The notes beneath the pieces were generated by a model. It searched no databases and was not told where the DNA came from. It worked only from the letters and a program-made list of their open reading frames with translations. Position numbers and translations under genes: made by a program. From contig FWCC01000533.1 of NCBI GenBank assembly GCA_900169235.1, forward strand, positions 1 to 31,346: a stretch of DNA of 31,346 bases, in the 5' to 3' direction. The DNA comes from Zarea fungicola. Lineage: Eukaryota; Ascomycota; Sordariomycetes; Hypocreales; Cordycipitaceae. Below are positions 19,658 to 28,857 of this stretch, piece by piece (position 1 is the first letter of the stretch; the number at the start of each line of letters is the position of its first letter).

Positions 19658-20212
19658 CTACCGTAGTAATCTTATGCACACGCCCACTCTAGAATCGCTG
19701 TCGCGTGCATTAGTGATATGCAAGGGCCAAAGCGATGGAAATTGGCTAGGACATGCTGCAAGGGAACTGCCAGGCCCTGAAGATGGTACCGAGAGATCCG
19801 AATCGTTTGGATAGAAAAAGCAGGCCGGCAATGAAAAATTTAGCTGGACACATTTTTTTCTCTTTACTATGAAAGCACGATGAGCAAAGAAAAGCACGGA
19901 ACATGGCATGCAGGTGGTGCTTTGACTTTCGTCAATCCGCATTGAGGAAAGTCTTCGTGCCGGCCCGTTGGTAAACCTAGCTAATATCCAGACGTAGAAA
20001 AGTTCTCTGCAGCCTATCCTGTACAGTGAGTTCATTACATTATACAGGGCAGTGCAAAAGTCGTGCTTCCAGTTGGCCGACTTGTAGTACTCTTGGTCAA
20101 TACGATGGATTGCGCTAATTTGGTCGCCCTGTGAGGCGGCGCCACTGCCTTTGAACCCCACGGCAGGCGGGTTCCTGATTGATCTTCCCCAGTGGGTTGC
20201 CAATCGCGGCAT
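19658..20212 (-). CDS. Weak candidate coding frame, unknown
   Basis: The ATG at 20212 opens a 184-aa frame. The first 80 or so residues (MPRLATHWGRSIRN, later EYYKSANWKHDFCTALYN) show coding-like codon choice with C or G often in third position. The remainder is rich in Cys, Phe and Ser and looks less coding, so a donor may lie near 20020-20035 and the true end may differ. There is no signal peptide or recognised domain. It is in the gene-poor block and could be a relic or chance frame. Confidence 0.25.
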   Translation of the reverse strand: MPRLATHWGRSIRNPPAVGFKGSGAASQGDQISAIHRIDQEYYKSANWKHDFCTALYNVMNSLYRIGCRELFYVWILARFTNGPARRLSSMRIDESQSTTCMPCSVLFFAHRAFIVKRKKCVQLNFSLPACFFYPNDSDLSVPSSGPGSSLAACPSQFPSLWPLHITNARDSDSRVGVCIRLLR

Positions 20213-21281
20213 GGTCCTTGCGGACTTGTCGGAAGAGTTGTGATAATAAAGGGAGCAAGGCAATCCATTGAGAGGGATACTTGCTATTCAATGGTCGGAT
20301 TTCTGGTCAATTTCTGGTCGATGTCTGGTGTTGAGTTTGTAAGAAGTACGTAGCAAGGATGTCTCGACGTATGCGGACATCTCTATTCCAATATCAGTAT
20401 TGTTAGAGGAAAGATTGAAGCTATGCTTGGGTATTCAAGCGTGAAAGACAGCGCTACAACATGATTGCAACAAAGCAAAAAAGAAAAGAAAAAAAGAGGA
20501 AGAAGCTGAACCAGGTGATCCAATCAAGATTTAGGCTCTTGGTCAAACATATCAGGCCAGTTGTTGTACCCCTGGCGCCTCTGCCTCTTTTGCGCCGTGA
20601 CTGGGTAGTAAGCCAGCTAGTGAAGCGGATGCCCATGTTTTGCTGCCGTGGGTACAGATACCCAACGCGAGTTTGTCATATCATTTTGGGCGGCGTGTGA
20701 TACATGAGTACGGCAGATGGATGCACCGCACTCTGCAACGCTTTCTTGTGAAACTGGCGTTTAGAAGAAAACGAAGCTTGAGGTGTGGCTGCTGGTCGTT
20801 GTCGTGGAACGGAACGATGACGAAGGGCGGGGGGCAGAAGAGAAACGAAGGGTGCGGAGGAGAGCAACAGAAAATACACCTCAATTTGCCTGAATTGTGA
20901 TGATTAACGAGGAGATGACGATTGATGCCGACTTTGATGGAATTAGATGGCAAGTTGTCTGGTGCCGGTTGGGAGAACGCATCATGTTGCGGAGAGACTA
21001 GTCGAGGTTGAAAGTACTCCGTACCTCGTCCGTCTAATTAAACTGGTGACGCAGCAAAACAGGAAACGGGAAGCGTTTCGGCGGGCTTGGAGTGGCTAGA
21101 GCCTTGGTGATGCTCGAAGCCACCGCCCTTTTTCGCAAGCCACGATGCGTTTGCTGGCAATCTTGCATTTTATGATTCTTATTGCGTTCCGCTGCGCTGT
21201 TTGATGACATCCGGCACATCCCAATTTCCCTTGTGCGTGCAAGATAGACTGTGCTCCAGCGCTCCGGCGGCCTTCCCCCCC
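20213..21281. other. Gene-poor region, right part, and upstream promoter DNA
   Basis: No gene is supported. Frames on either strand are short and mutually overlapping. The 20460-20505 segment is A/G-rich. The right-hand end should contain the upstream control region for the transcript that begins near the TATA box at 21282. Confidence 0.35.
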
Positions 21282-21288
21282 TATAAAG
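21282..21288 (+). promoter_or_regulatory. TATA box of the coiled-coil gene
   Basis: TATAAAG follows a C run. Downstream DNA becomes C/T/A-rich with many CACCA motifs, typical of a fungal 5' leader. If transcription starts about 30 bp downstream, the leader before the open frame at 22166 is roughly 850 nt, leaving room for a first exon and intron. Confidence 0.5.
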
Positions 21289-22165
21289 ATTGAAAAAGGA
21301 CAAGGTACGGGACGGGCGAGGTGTGGCGCAGGCCTGCAAAAGTGGCCCAGCCCGCCCCCATGACGCTGATGGCCGAGAGCTGGGAGAGCGCTGGCGGGAG
21401 TTGGGAGTTGGGAGCTTCTGACAGCTGGCAAGCCGCCTCCAGACTTCTCCCGCGCCCACAATCAGCGCCCGCCGCCCGAGCGCCAGCTGGCAGCGCATCC
21501 ACAGCACCACACCCAGCACACCACCATTTCACCAGCCACCCGATTTTTCTCAACCACCAGGTTGGGCCGCTCATCTCCCGCTTGACTTGTTCAAACGATT
21601 TCCTAGCCACCACCATTTTTCTTCGCCTTGGCCGCCGCGATAACGGGACTTTCTTCCCACACCCAAACCTGCTCGCTTCCTGGCCCTCTCTTATTACTCT
21701 CCATCCTTAACCGGCCACCGCTTCCTCCGTACCACAGCCTTTTTGCTCTGTCTTGACGGACTCGCCCTCATGAAGAACCCGTCGTCTACTCAACACACTT
21801 AGCCTGTCTCGCCCACGGCACTGCCTTCGACTCTTCCTGTCCTCCCTCAATACTGCCAATTGCCCTTGCAAAGCAGAGCAGGACCAGGCGTGCGCTATTT
21901 CTTCTTTGAGCGACCTCGTCAATTTACCATTTTCGCTCTCTTTGCCCGTCTCACATTTGAGTTCCGCTCCCGCATTCCAGTCCAGTCTACTCCGGCCGGA
22001 CGAACTTGTGCTTTGGCTTGCCGGCACTGCTGCAACGCTGTCTGGGCTCGACTCTGATCGGATAGGCTCCCTTGATTCCGACGGCAAGCGTCTCTCTCGG
22101 CCATTGCTCGCAACATATCACGGGCTCTGGCTGATACGCTGAGGTCCACGGCGCAGCACGGGTAG
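21289..22165 (+). other. Long leader / missing first-exon region
   Basis: The segment is pyrimidine-rich and has ATGs at 21360, 21369 and 21770, each opening a frame that stops before the main coding frame. Possible donors are AAGGTACGG at 21304 and weaker GT sites. An acceptor-like TAG ends at 22165, with CTGAT branch-like sequence about 35 bp earlier. No upstream exon could be joined in phase with confidence. Confidence 0.4.
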
Positions 22166-24484
22166 CAGCGCATTCCTGGGACACCGCTACCGCCCTCCCA
22201 TCACCGGCTCACTCGAGCCGGTGGTGTTCTGTCCACAATTTCTACTCCACGAGGCGCCGGACACTTGCGCAGTCCTCGCTCGAGTGGTTCTGGCTTTGAC
22301 GACATTCAATCGTCCTCTGGGGCCTTGCCTCGTCCTCAACAGCACCGGCAGACTCACTCAGACACGCCCGACAGCGTCACCTCGCCCGCTGCATTCCATC
22401 AAACCCGCAAACTAGCGTCTCCGGTCCAGACTCCGTCTCCAGCTCGTCCAGACCAACAAGCCCACATCGCGGCCGCTTCCATTGGCCGACCCCACAGCGC
22501 CATCTCGCCTCTCGGTGAAGACCGACCACCATCGCCCGTCTCAGCAGCCCTCGGCGCTTCCCAGCTGTCGGCACGCCGCCGCTCTGCTGCCCGACATAAC
22601 CGCCAGCTATCGCAGCAGAATCTGACAGAGGAACCGGACGACGTTTCTTCCACGCAGCCCGATCTCGACACCCAACCGCCGGCGTACTCACCCAACGACC
22701 GTGGCTCATCCAAATCACACCCCGTTGTTCGAGTCTCAAAGCGCACACATAGCGCAATCCTCTACGCCCTCGAGGAAGCCCTGCGCTACCCAAATCCCTT
22801 CACTCCGGACGTGGTGGAGGAGTCTGCCGACATGGCTGATTTATTACGCGCCGGTGGCGGCGCGATCCCCTCTGAGCACAGGGGACCCATTCCGACCTCA
22901 AGTAATGCAGCACCCCCGCGGCCAATTGCGGCCCCTGCACCTACGAGCTCACCGTCTGGCATTCGCGGTCCCCGTATGATTATGCAGGAGCGCGCTGCAC
23001 GTGAAGCGAGGCAACGAGAAGCCGCGGAAAGACAGCGCGCTGAACAGGCCCGAGCGGAAGAAGAAGCACTCCATCTGGAAGAGATGCGTAGGAGAGATGC
23101 AGAGCGACAGTCTGCTGGTGCTGCTCAGAGGCAAAACGCCAGCATTGCGCAGCAGCAAGCAGCCGAGGCTGCGGTCCAACGGCAACAGCAGGCATCTCAG
23201 GAGCGAACGCAGTCTCAGCAACGGCCTTCAAGTAACACCCAACCTACACAAGCACCCCAGCAGCCGCCCTCGCAAGCATACCTTGCCCAAGGCTCAGCTG
23301 CGCAGCAACGGCGAGCCTCGGAAGCACGACAAGCGCCAGAACCTGCCCCCGCGCCGACAGAGGCTGCCAAGCCTCGCAACTCCTTTCCTCACGCTTTTGA
23401 GCGCTGGGAAACGCTGTCTGCCCATTGGGAGGGTCTTACGAGCTACTGGATTAGAAAGCTGGAGCAAAACAAGGACGATGTGAACCGAGATCCCCTCAGC
23501 CAGCAGCTGGCTCGTCAGGTCACCGATTTATCGGCGGCTGGCGCGAATTTATTTCATGCCGTTGTTGAACTGCAACGGCTGCGGGCCAGCTCCGAGCGCA
23601 AATTCCAGAGATGGTTTTTCGAAACCCGATCCGAGTTGGAGCGTGCACAAGAAGTGAATGCGCTGCTGGAGAAGACGCTCGAAAAAGAACGACGAGAGCG
23701 TGCCGAAGCCATTCGGGAAGCCGTTGACCACGAACGCGGCGTGTCCAAAACCCAGAAGCAGCTTCAAGAAATGCGTAAAGAGCTTGCCATTTCCAAGGAG
23801 GAGGCTCGCCGTGCCTGGGAGGAGCTCGGTCGCCGCGAGCAAGAGGAGCGCGATCGTACGTCCTCGCTACAAAATGGCCAACCAACCATTGTCGGTGGCG
23901 TCCAGGTGGTCCCCATGTCGCAGAGCCACGGCACCAGGCAAGCAAGCTCGCGTGATCCAGGTACATACCAGACCACAGAAACCAGCCGCACGCCGTCTGA
24001 GCACCGTTCACCCGGCGCCGCCGGCAGCAGCAGCGGCGGCCACTACGCGCAAGCCGAGGGCTCTGCCAGCAGCCAGCACCGCGGCCAGCCAATACCTGCC
24101 GAGGAGCCCGAGTACCACCGCCAGAACGAGTACATTCTCGACGCGCAGGGCCAGCCAGTCCTAGACAAGTACGGCAAGAAGATTCTCTACCAGGCGCCGC
24201 CGTCCGCCTACTCGGGGTCAGAGCAGGAAGCAGAAGAGTACGAGACCCCCGCAACTACCAACCCGCCCAGCGGTGGCCACGAGCCGCCGCCCTCTGCCCC
24301 CGGAGGAGGCAACAACAACGGTCAGTGGACAGGCGCTTACTCCAACGCACAGGATTACACAGGCGAGGGCTACGGCGCACCGGGATGGGAGACGGTACAG
24401 CGACACCACCACCCCACACGACTGAGCGATGTGATTGAAGAGGATGAGCGAAGCCGTGCGAGCACCCAGATGAGTCGCTTTTAG
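22166..24484 (+). CDS. Conserved fungal coiled-coil protein (5' end unresolved)
   Basis: The frame is open for 772 codons from just after an in-frame TAG, but the first in-frame ATG (22830) comes about 220 codons in. The preceding residues look genuine (RIPGTPLPPSHHRLTRAGG; VSKRTHSAILYALEEALRYP), so a spliced upstream exon probably supplies the start. In order, the protein shows a Ser/Pro/Gln-rich N-terminus; an Arg/Glu/Ala/Gln coiled coil at about 272-315; a Gln-rich spacer; a compact domain at about 410-490 (FERWETLSAHWEGLTSYWI, then DLSAAGANLFHAVVELQRLR); a second coiled coil at about 492-562; a disordered region; a YILDAQGQPVLDKYGKKILY motif at about 655-675; and a Gly/Pro-rich tail. I recognise it as a conserved filamentous-fungal hypothetical without a name. 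A scaffold or cytoskeletal role is inference. Confidence 0.85.
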   Translation, partial: QRIPGTPLPPSHHRLTRAGGVLSTISTPRGAGHLRSPRSSGSGFDDIQSSSGALPRPQQHRQTHSDTPDSVTSPAAFHQTRKLASPVQTPSPARPDQQAHIAAASIGRPHSAISPLGEDRPPSPVSAALGASQLSARRRSAARHNRQLSQQNLTEEPDDVSSTQPDLDTQPPAYSPNDRGSSKSHPVVRVSKRTHSAILYALEEALRYPNPFTPDVVEESADMADLLRAGGGAIPSEHRGPIPTSSNAAPPRPIAAPAPTSSPSGIRGPRMIMQERAAREARQREAAERQRAEQARAEEEALHLEEMRRRDAERQSAGAAQRQNASIAQQQAAEAAVQRQQQASQERTQSQQRPSSNTQPTQAPQQPPSQAYLAQGSAAQQRRASEARQAPEPAPAPTEAAKPRNSFPHAFERWETLSAHWEGLTSYWIRKLEQNKDDVNRDPLSQQLARQVTDLSAAGANLFHAVVELQRLRASSERKFQRWFFETRSELERAQEVNALLEKTLEKERRERAEAIREAVDHERGVSKTQKQLQEMRKELAISKEEARRAWEELGRREQEERDRTSSLQNGQPTIVGGVQVVPMSQSHGTRQASSRDPGTYQTTETSRTPSEHRSPGAAGSSSGGHYAQAEGSASSQHRGQPIPAEEPEYHRQNEYILDAQGQPVLDKYGKKILYQAPPSAYSGSEQEAEEYETPATTNPPSGGHEPPPSAPGGGNNNGQWTGAYSNAQDYTGEGYGAPGWETVQRHHHPTRLSDVIEEDERSRASTQMSRF

Positions 24485-25703
24485 GAGTCGGACTAATTTT
24501 TTTCTCGCACTTTTCGTAAACGAGCAACAACAAAATTTACTGGCGAGAGAGGGTTACCAAGTATAAATTTGTTTCTTACCGGCGGTCGTTTATTATTTTT
24601 TTGCATTACCTCATTCCGACTAATCGACTACAATCCTCGCCTTTACTCAACCTCTCTGCTCCTGAAATGGCGTTGGTTATTTGCATGAAGATGGATTTTT
24701 TTTTCTCATTGTTCTATACTTACGCTTCTTCGCATGAGCCAATTTTCTTGTCTCTTTTGGCTCTGCTAGAAGCTATGACTCTTATGACATACTTATCATA
24801 CATGCAGTTGTTTTCATGTTTTTTACTTTAAATTGGGTTCCTTTTCTTTCTTTCTTGTTTTTCTTTGCCCATCTCCTTACTGTATTTTCTTCCGTTATAC
24901 ATATGACAGTTGTCTCTTTGGCGCACCAGAGACGGCACCCTTTTTATGCAGATGCGCATACACAATCACACAAATGAAAAAGACAAGCTGTTTATATCAC
25001 ATAATTATTCCATTGGTACTTTCTTGGCTTCGGTCACCTTGTCATCGTACACGAGCATCGGTTTGACTGGCATAGCATAGAGAGGGGGGAGCCTGAGAGG
25101 GAGCCTGCGTGGCATCGCCTTTCATCATTTAAATGGGCATGTAAAATGGATATTGGTAATTAGTTGGCATGTTTCAGCCAACTCATCGCAAATGATTTAT
25201 GATTTGACACTTATTGACTGTTTACAACGAGATGCTCACTCTTTGGGTTCTCCCTTGCCATTATAGTCTGAAGTATCGCACTGTACGGCACTGTGCCGTC
25301 CACTAACAGCTTCCCATTGAACCACCTGCCGAGGCTAAATCTTGGTGGCTAGCGATTCCCTCACAGCAGCGCTACCTCCCCTGTAAGCTAAGGGACAACT
25401 GATTCAGCATCAGGACACATCGACAGTTTGACATGATACTTTCCCAACCATACATCTGAGTAGTGGTGGCTTCTGGTCCTTACAGCAGGCTTTTTAAGCT
25501 CAGAATCGTTTCATGAGATAAAGGTTGCTTAACTGAATCACTGCGGCTGCAGTACCGACATCAGCGCCACCGAAACGGCACATAGCGGAAGGCCGGCACC
25601 ACCCTTTGAGCCGCGTGGTGAAAGCAGCGGTTTGGATCGGTACCCGCAAGTGCCCGTTGCAGTCTGTCAATACTAAACTCAAGCACATGGTTGAAAGCAT
25701 ACC
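24485..25703. other. Intergenic spacer
   Basis: This is a T-rich 3' flank of the coiled-coil gene (24490-24900) followed by the upstream region of the kinase-like gene. Frames such as 24601-24831 are Leu/Phe/Ser-rich products of T-rich DNA and are not credible genes. No TATA box is clear ahead of 25704. Confidence 0.4.
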
Positions 25704-27260
25704 ATGACGCGGACAACGCATTTTACCGATGCCTCTGTGGCTGCTCGTATTGATGCAGAGCGGCGGCGCTTTATAGAGAGCATCGCAGACAGCGACGTCT
25801 TGCAGCTGGCCCTGTCCCACAATCCCTCAAAGGGAAGATGCTTCTTTTTCCAACCTACAATCCATGGAAGCTACAACATATGCTACTTTGTTGAGTTCAG
25901 TGGCTCGCAGGAGAGATGGGTGATTAGAGTACCGATACGGCCGTGTCTTGCTCGTGGCGGCCGTGCTAGGCTAGCCTCTGAAGTAACAACCATGAAGTGA
26001 GAGGCAAATCTGAATGGGTAACGTGTATATAAAAGCTGACGCTGTGGCAGGTTTTTGGTTGCTCATACAGATATACCCATTCCTACAATTCGCGCCTTCA
26101 GCTTGGACGGTGCAGACAGCCCATTGTCTAGCTATTTGATGCTGGACTATGTGCGAGGGACGCAACTGAGTTTGATTGACTTACAGCGAATGAATCAGGA
26201 GCAGAAAACTCATCTGTACACATCTTTGGCGAAAGTTTTCATCCAACTGCGGAGACAAACCTTTCCCTCCTTTGGTACGCTGTACCGTGCAGGCGGCAAC
26301 GAGCTATGGGTGACAAAGGACATACTCACCAAGGACATCAACGCGCAAGAGCTAGAGGGCCTCGACCCTCGGCGCATACAGCAGCAGTGCTACGTTAACC
26401 GAGGCTTCCTACCCACGGCTGCACACTACACAGAGACTCTCACTCGCACCGCCTACAACGCCTTCTTCAAGGGAACGGACAGCGTCGATCCAGACATGGT
26501 TGATAGCAGCCTGTTCCACCTCGACCTCTTCCGCCAACATGCCGACATCTGGTTGGACCCTGCCATATCCCATGTCCAGTTCTGCCTCACCCATGGTGAC
26601 CTGGCACCGCACAACATCATCGTGGACGAAAATACCATGACCATTACCTCCGTGCTGGACTGGGGTTGGAGCCGTGTAGTGCCCATACAGTATTTTCTGC
26701 CGCCCCTCTGGCTAAAACATCTCACTATTGCCGACCTGGCCTGGAAACATTCATACGATGCCTATTTATCGCAAGAATTCAACGACTTTCTCACCATTAT
26801 CAAAGCTGAGGAGTACGGCAGATACAAAAACGAGATGCTCGCGGAGCAGTGGGAGAAGACGAAACACGACGGTGGCTTCTTGATTGCACATGCATTGGAG
26901 AATTGGCAGGATATCGACACCGTTGCATTTCGGTACTTGAATGCGCGGTATTATGGTGGGACAGCGGACTTGGAAGCCCGTGTAAAGCGATTTTTGGAGG
27001 ATGATCCGTTGAGGATGCTTGTGATTGAGATGAAGGAGAATCAAGCCAGGTGCAATGACACTGAGGCGGCAAAAAGCGTGGAAACAACAAAAACGACAAC
27101 GAAACCGACACCGACAGTGGCACAAGGCAGCAGAGTGGCCAGTAGGTTGTGGCCGACCCCATCGGCGCTGCAGGGCAGCATGATGTTGATTACGACAGGT
27201 GTGGGATATGGGCTGTGGCGGCTGGCGCTGGCATCCGCTCGACGGCCACCAAGGATATAG
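25704..27260 (+). CDS. APH/choline-kinase-like phosphotransferase
   Basis: Two exons, 25704-25996 and 26051-27260, are separated by a 54-bp intron (GTGAGA donor, GCTGAC branch, GGCAG acceptor). The joint gives TMKFLVAHTDIPIP in one frame and a 500-aa product. The N-lobe shows a Gly-containing NICYFVEF strand and a WVIRVPI strand. The catalytic loop is HGDLAPHN (His279, Asp281, Asn286) and the metal-binding aspartate is in VLDWGW (Asp301), as in the aminoglycoside-phosphotransferase superfamily (PF01636). Fungal members are numerous and their substrates are mostly unknown, so drug resistance should not be assumed. A hydrophobic stretch (MMLITTGVGYGLWRLALA, about 473-490) follows a Thr/Lys-rich linker near the C-terminus and could anchor the protein to a membrane; this is unusual for the family. 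The start is chosen for its ACCATGA context and fit to the family N-terminus. Confidence 0.9.
25997..26050 (+). other. Intron of the APH-like gene
   Basis: This is a 54-bp GT-AG intron with donor GTGAGA, branch GCTGAC ten bases before the acceptor, and acceptor GGCAG. It is phase 2. Reading through it hits a TGA at the donor, so splicing is needed for the kinase fold. Confidence 0.85.
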
Positions 27261-27933
27261 CGTGGGAAATGCAGTTTTTTTGCGTGAGCTATGCACTGCA
27301 CTTAATTTGAAAGTGGTCAAGCCCATGCAGCATTCCCTGCGACTCTGTATCGATTATACCAGTGAGCGGCCTCTTCGGGACAGATGACGACGCAACTACG
27401 TCCTCTCTTTGCGATAAAAAATTTTCAGGCCAAGCCCTGCAATTAATCAAAATCCGAGTTTCTGGAATTTGACAGAGGGACGAGGGGAAATATGCAGCTC
27501 CCGGTGGCCTCTTTACCACCCTTTCATGCAGGAGAAAAGGAGTTATGGGGGCGGCTGTTTTTGTTGGCTGCATGGCCTCCAAAGTAGGCCGCCTTTGGTG
27601 GCCCCAGAACGTGCAGCAGGACACCCTCCCCCATTTCAGCCTATAATATGGACACAATTGGAAAGCTGTGGAATTTTTGAGCATGGTATGCATGTACGCC
27701 AAAAAAGACGCATTTCTTGTTGTGAATTTATCCGAGCATCAGGACCTCATGTAAGAGACGAGACTGACTCGCCACGAGGTTCAAGGCCTTAAACTGGATT
27801 TAATACTTTGCGGAGAAAACAGACTAAAAGATGGCAGAGAACTTACGCAGTTAAGGCAATTAACTTACTCCATCCCACCAGGCCCTTTTCTCCGTACGGT
27901 GGAGTTGAGCGCGTGCTCCAGTAGGGTTGCAGT
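27261..27933. other. Intergenic spacer
   Basis: It holds the 3' flank of the APH-like gene. No gene is supported. Two GTAAGT donor-like sites occur on the minus strand near 27847-27875, linked to the uncertain block that follows. Confidence 0.4.
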
Positions 27934-28350
27934 GTGGCTGATACTGTGCCTGTGGCCGTATACGCGGATGCAGAGAAGAGGGTCGGCGAGGCTGACTGGA
28001 CTCTTCTTTCCCCTTTTCTTGTTGTGCAAGTAACAGAAAAAGAGAAAAGCGGTGGGCTCATCACCAAAGAAGACAACTTGATGACGAAGTTATGTGACGG
28101 AATGTACTCGAATTGCGACGGCGTTACCGAAGCCACAGGACAACACGCAGTCATAGCCTTATACATATCCCCGTCATTAACGGTGGCTTGCTCCTCTATA
28201 CCCGATCCCGTCGTGCAAAAGGACTTACTTTTCAGTCCGTTGATACGCGTTTACTCCGTCTGGCTTGCGTCAGGAGGCCCCCTCTCCAGTTGTGGATCGA
28301 GAAGGTTCCCCTTGTCGTTCGTTTGCCCGGTTCATCAGGTACAAGGATGA
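27934..28350 (+). CDS. Uncertain coding block, possibly a partial gene
   Basis: This is a 138-codon plus frame without an ATG at its start. Its first half (DTVPVAVYADAEKRVGEADW, then LITKEDNLMTKLCDGMYSNC) has convincing amino-acid composition and codon use, while the last third looks less coding. A GGTTGCAG acceptor-like site sits just before it. The opposite strand is also open over 27843-28166, from an ATG (MYKAMTACCPVASV...) to two GTAAGT donor-like sites, so the true gene could instead be a minus-strand first exon. I recognise neither product. It may be a truncated or decayed gene. Confidence 0.3.
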   Translation: MADTVPVAVYADAEKRVGEADWTLLSPFLVVQVTEKEKSGGLITKEDNLMTKLCDGMYSNCDGVTEATGQHAVIALYISPSLTVACSSIPDPVVQKDLLFSPLIRVYSVWLASGGPLSSCGSRRFPLSFVCPVHQVQG

Positions 28351-28737
28351 GTCTTAGCCATTTGGGAGGCACAGTCTACATGTTTGAATATGGCACTTCT
28401 TTAGTCTTCTTAGTACGTCCTATCCTGGTGCTCATCACTGCAGAGGCGCGTGGCTTCGGGCGGGTTGTCTTCCGGAGCGTATTTAGTCCAAGGCAGGTGG
28501 CGGGTCAACGGTCCAGTTAGGCAGAAGGGGAAACCCTGCCCAGATAGAGGTACCTTGTTGTGGGAAAGCTTGGAGGGGGCTGATTTGGGAGTCAGTGGCG
28601 GTTTGCGTTGGCAACCGTGAGAGCGTGGTACATCTTGTGGTGGTAGTTGATGGCCAGATTACTGGCTGCACAGAGTCTGGGCTGCTACCACGGACCTGCG
28701 GAAAAAAAAAAAACTCCATCCTTGGCCTTCAGTCAGA
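28351..28737. other. Upstream region of the zinc-finger gene
   Basis: Non-coding spacer with an A12 run near 28702-28713. No coding feature is visible. Confidence 0.4.
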
Positions 28738-28745
28738 TATAAATA
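28738..28745 (+). promoter_or_regulatory. TATA box of the zinc-finger gene
   Basis: TATAAATA lies 113 bp ahead of the last base before the ATG at 28858. This suggests a 5' leader of about 80 nt. Confidence 0.55.
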
Positions 28746-28857
28746 CGCAGGAGTATCCAGAAAAATTTGCACGTATCCTCCTCAAGCAAATCTACTTCCC
28801 TTCTGCCCACAATTGAGTTGTGTGAACCGATTTCCTACCCCCTTGTTTCTGTTCAGA

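Noticed and set aside
21360..21710. Upstream ATG frame (MTLMAESWESAGG...) as a gene or first exon
   Set aside because: Composition reflects GC- and CCA-rich leader DNA, and no donor joins it in phase to the coiled-coil frame.
23520..24254. 244-codon minus-strand frame inside the coiled-coil gene
   Set aside because: Arg/Gly/Ala-rich shadow of a GC-rich coding strand; no motif or start context.
24601..25066. Leu/Phe/Ser-rich small membrane proteins downstream of the coiled-coil gene
   Set aside because: The frames are translations of T-rich 3' flank DNA without conserved residues.
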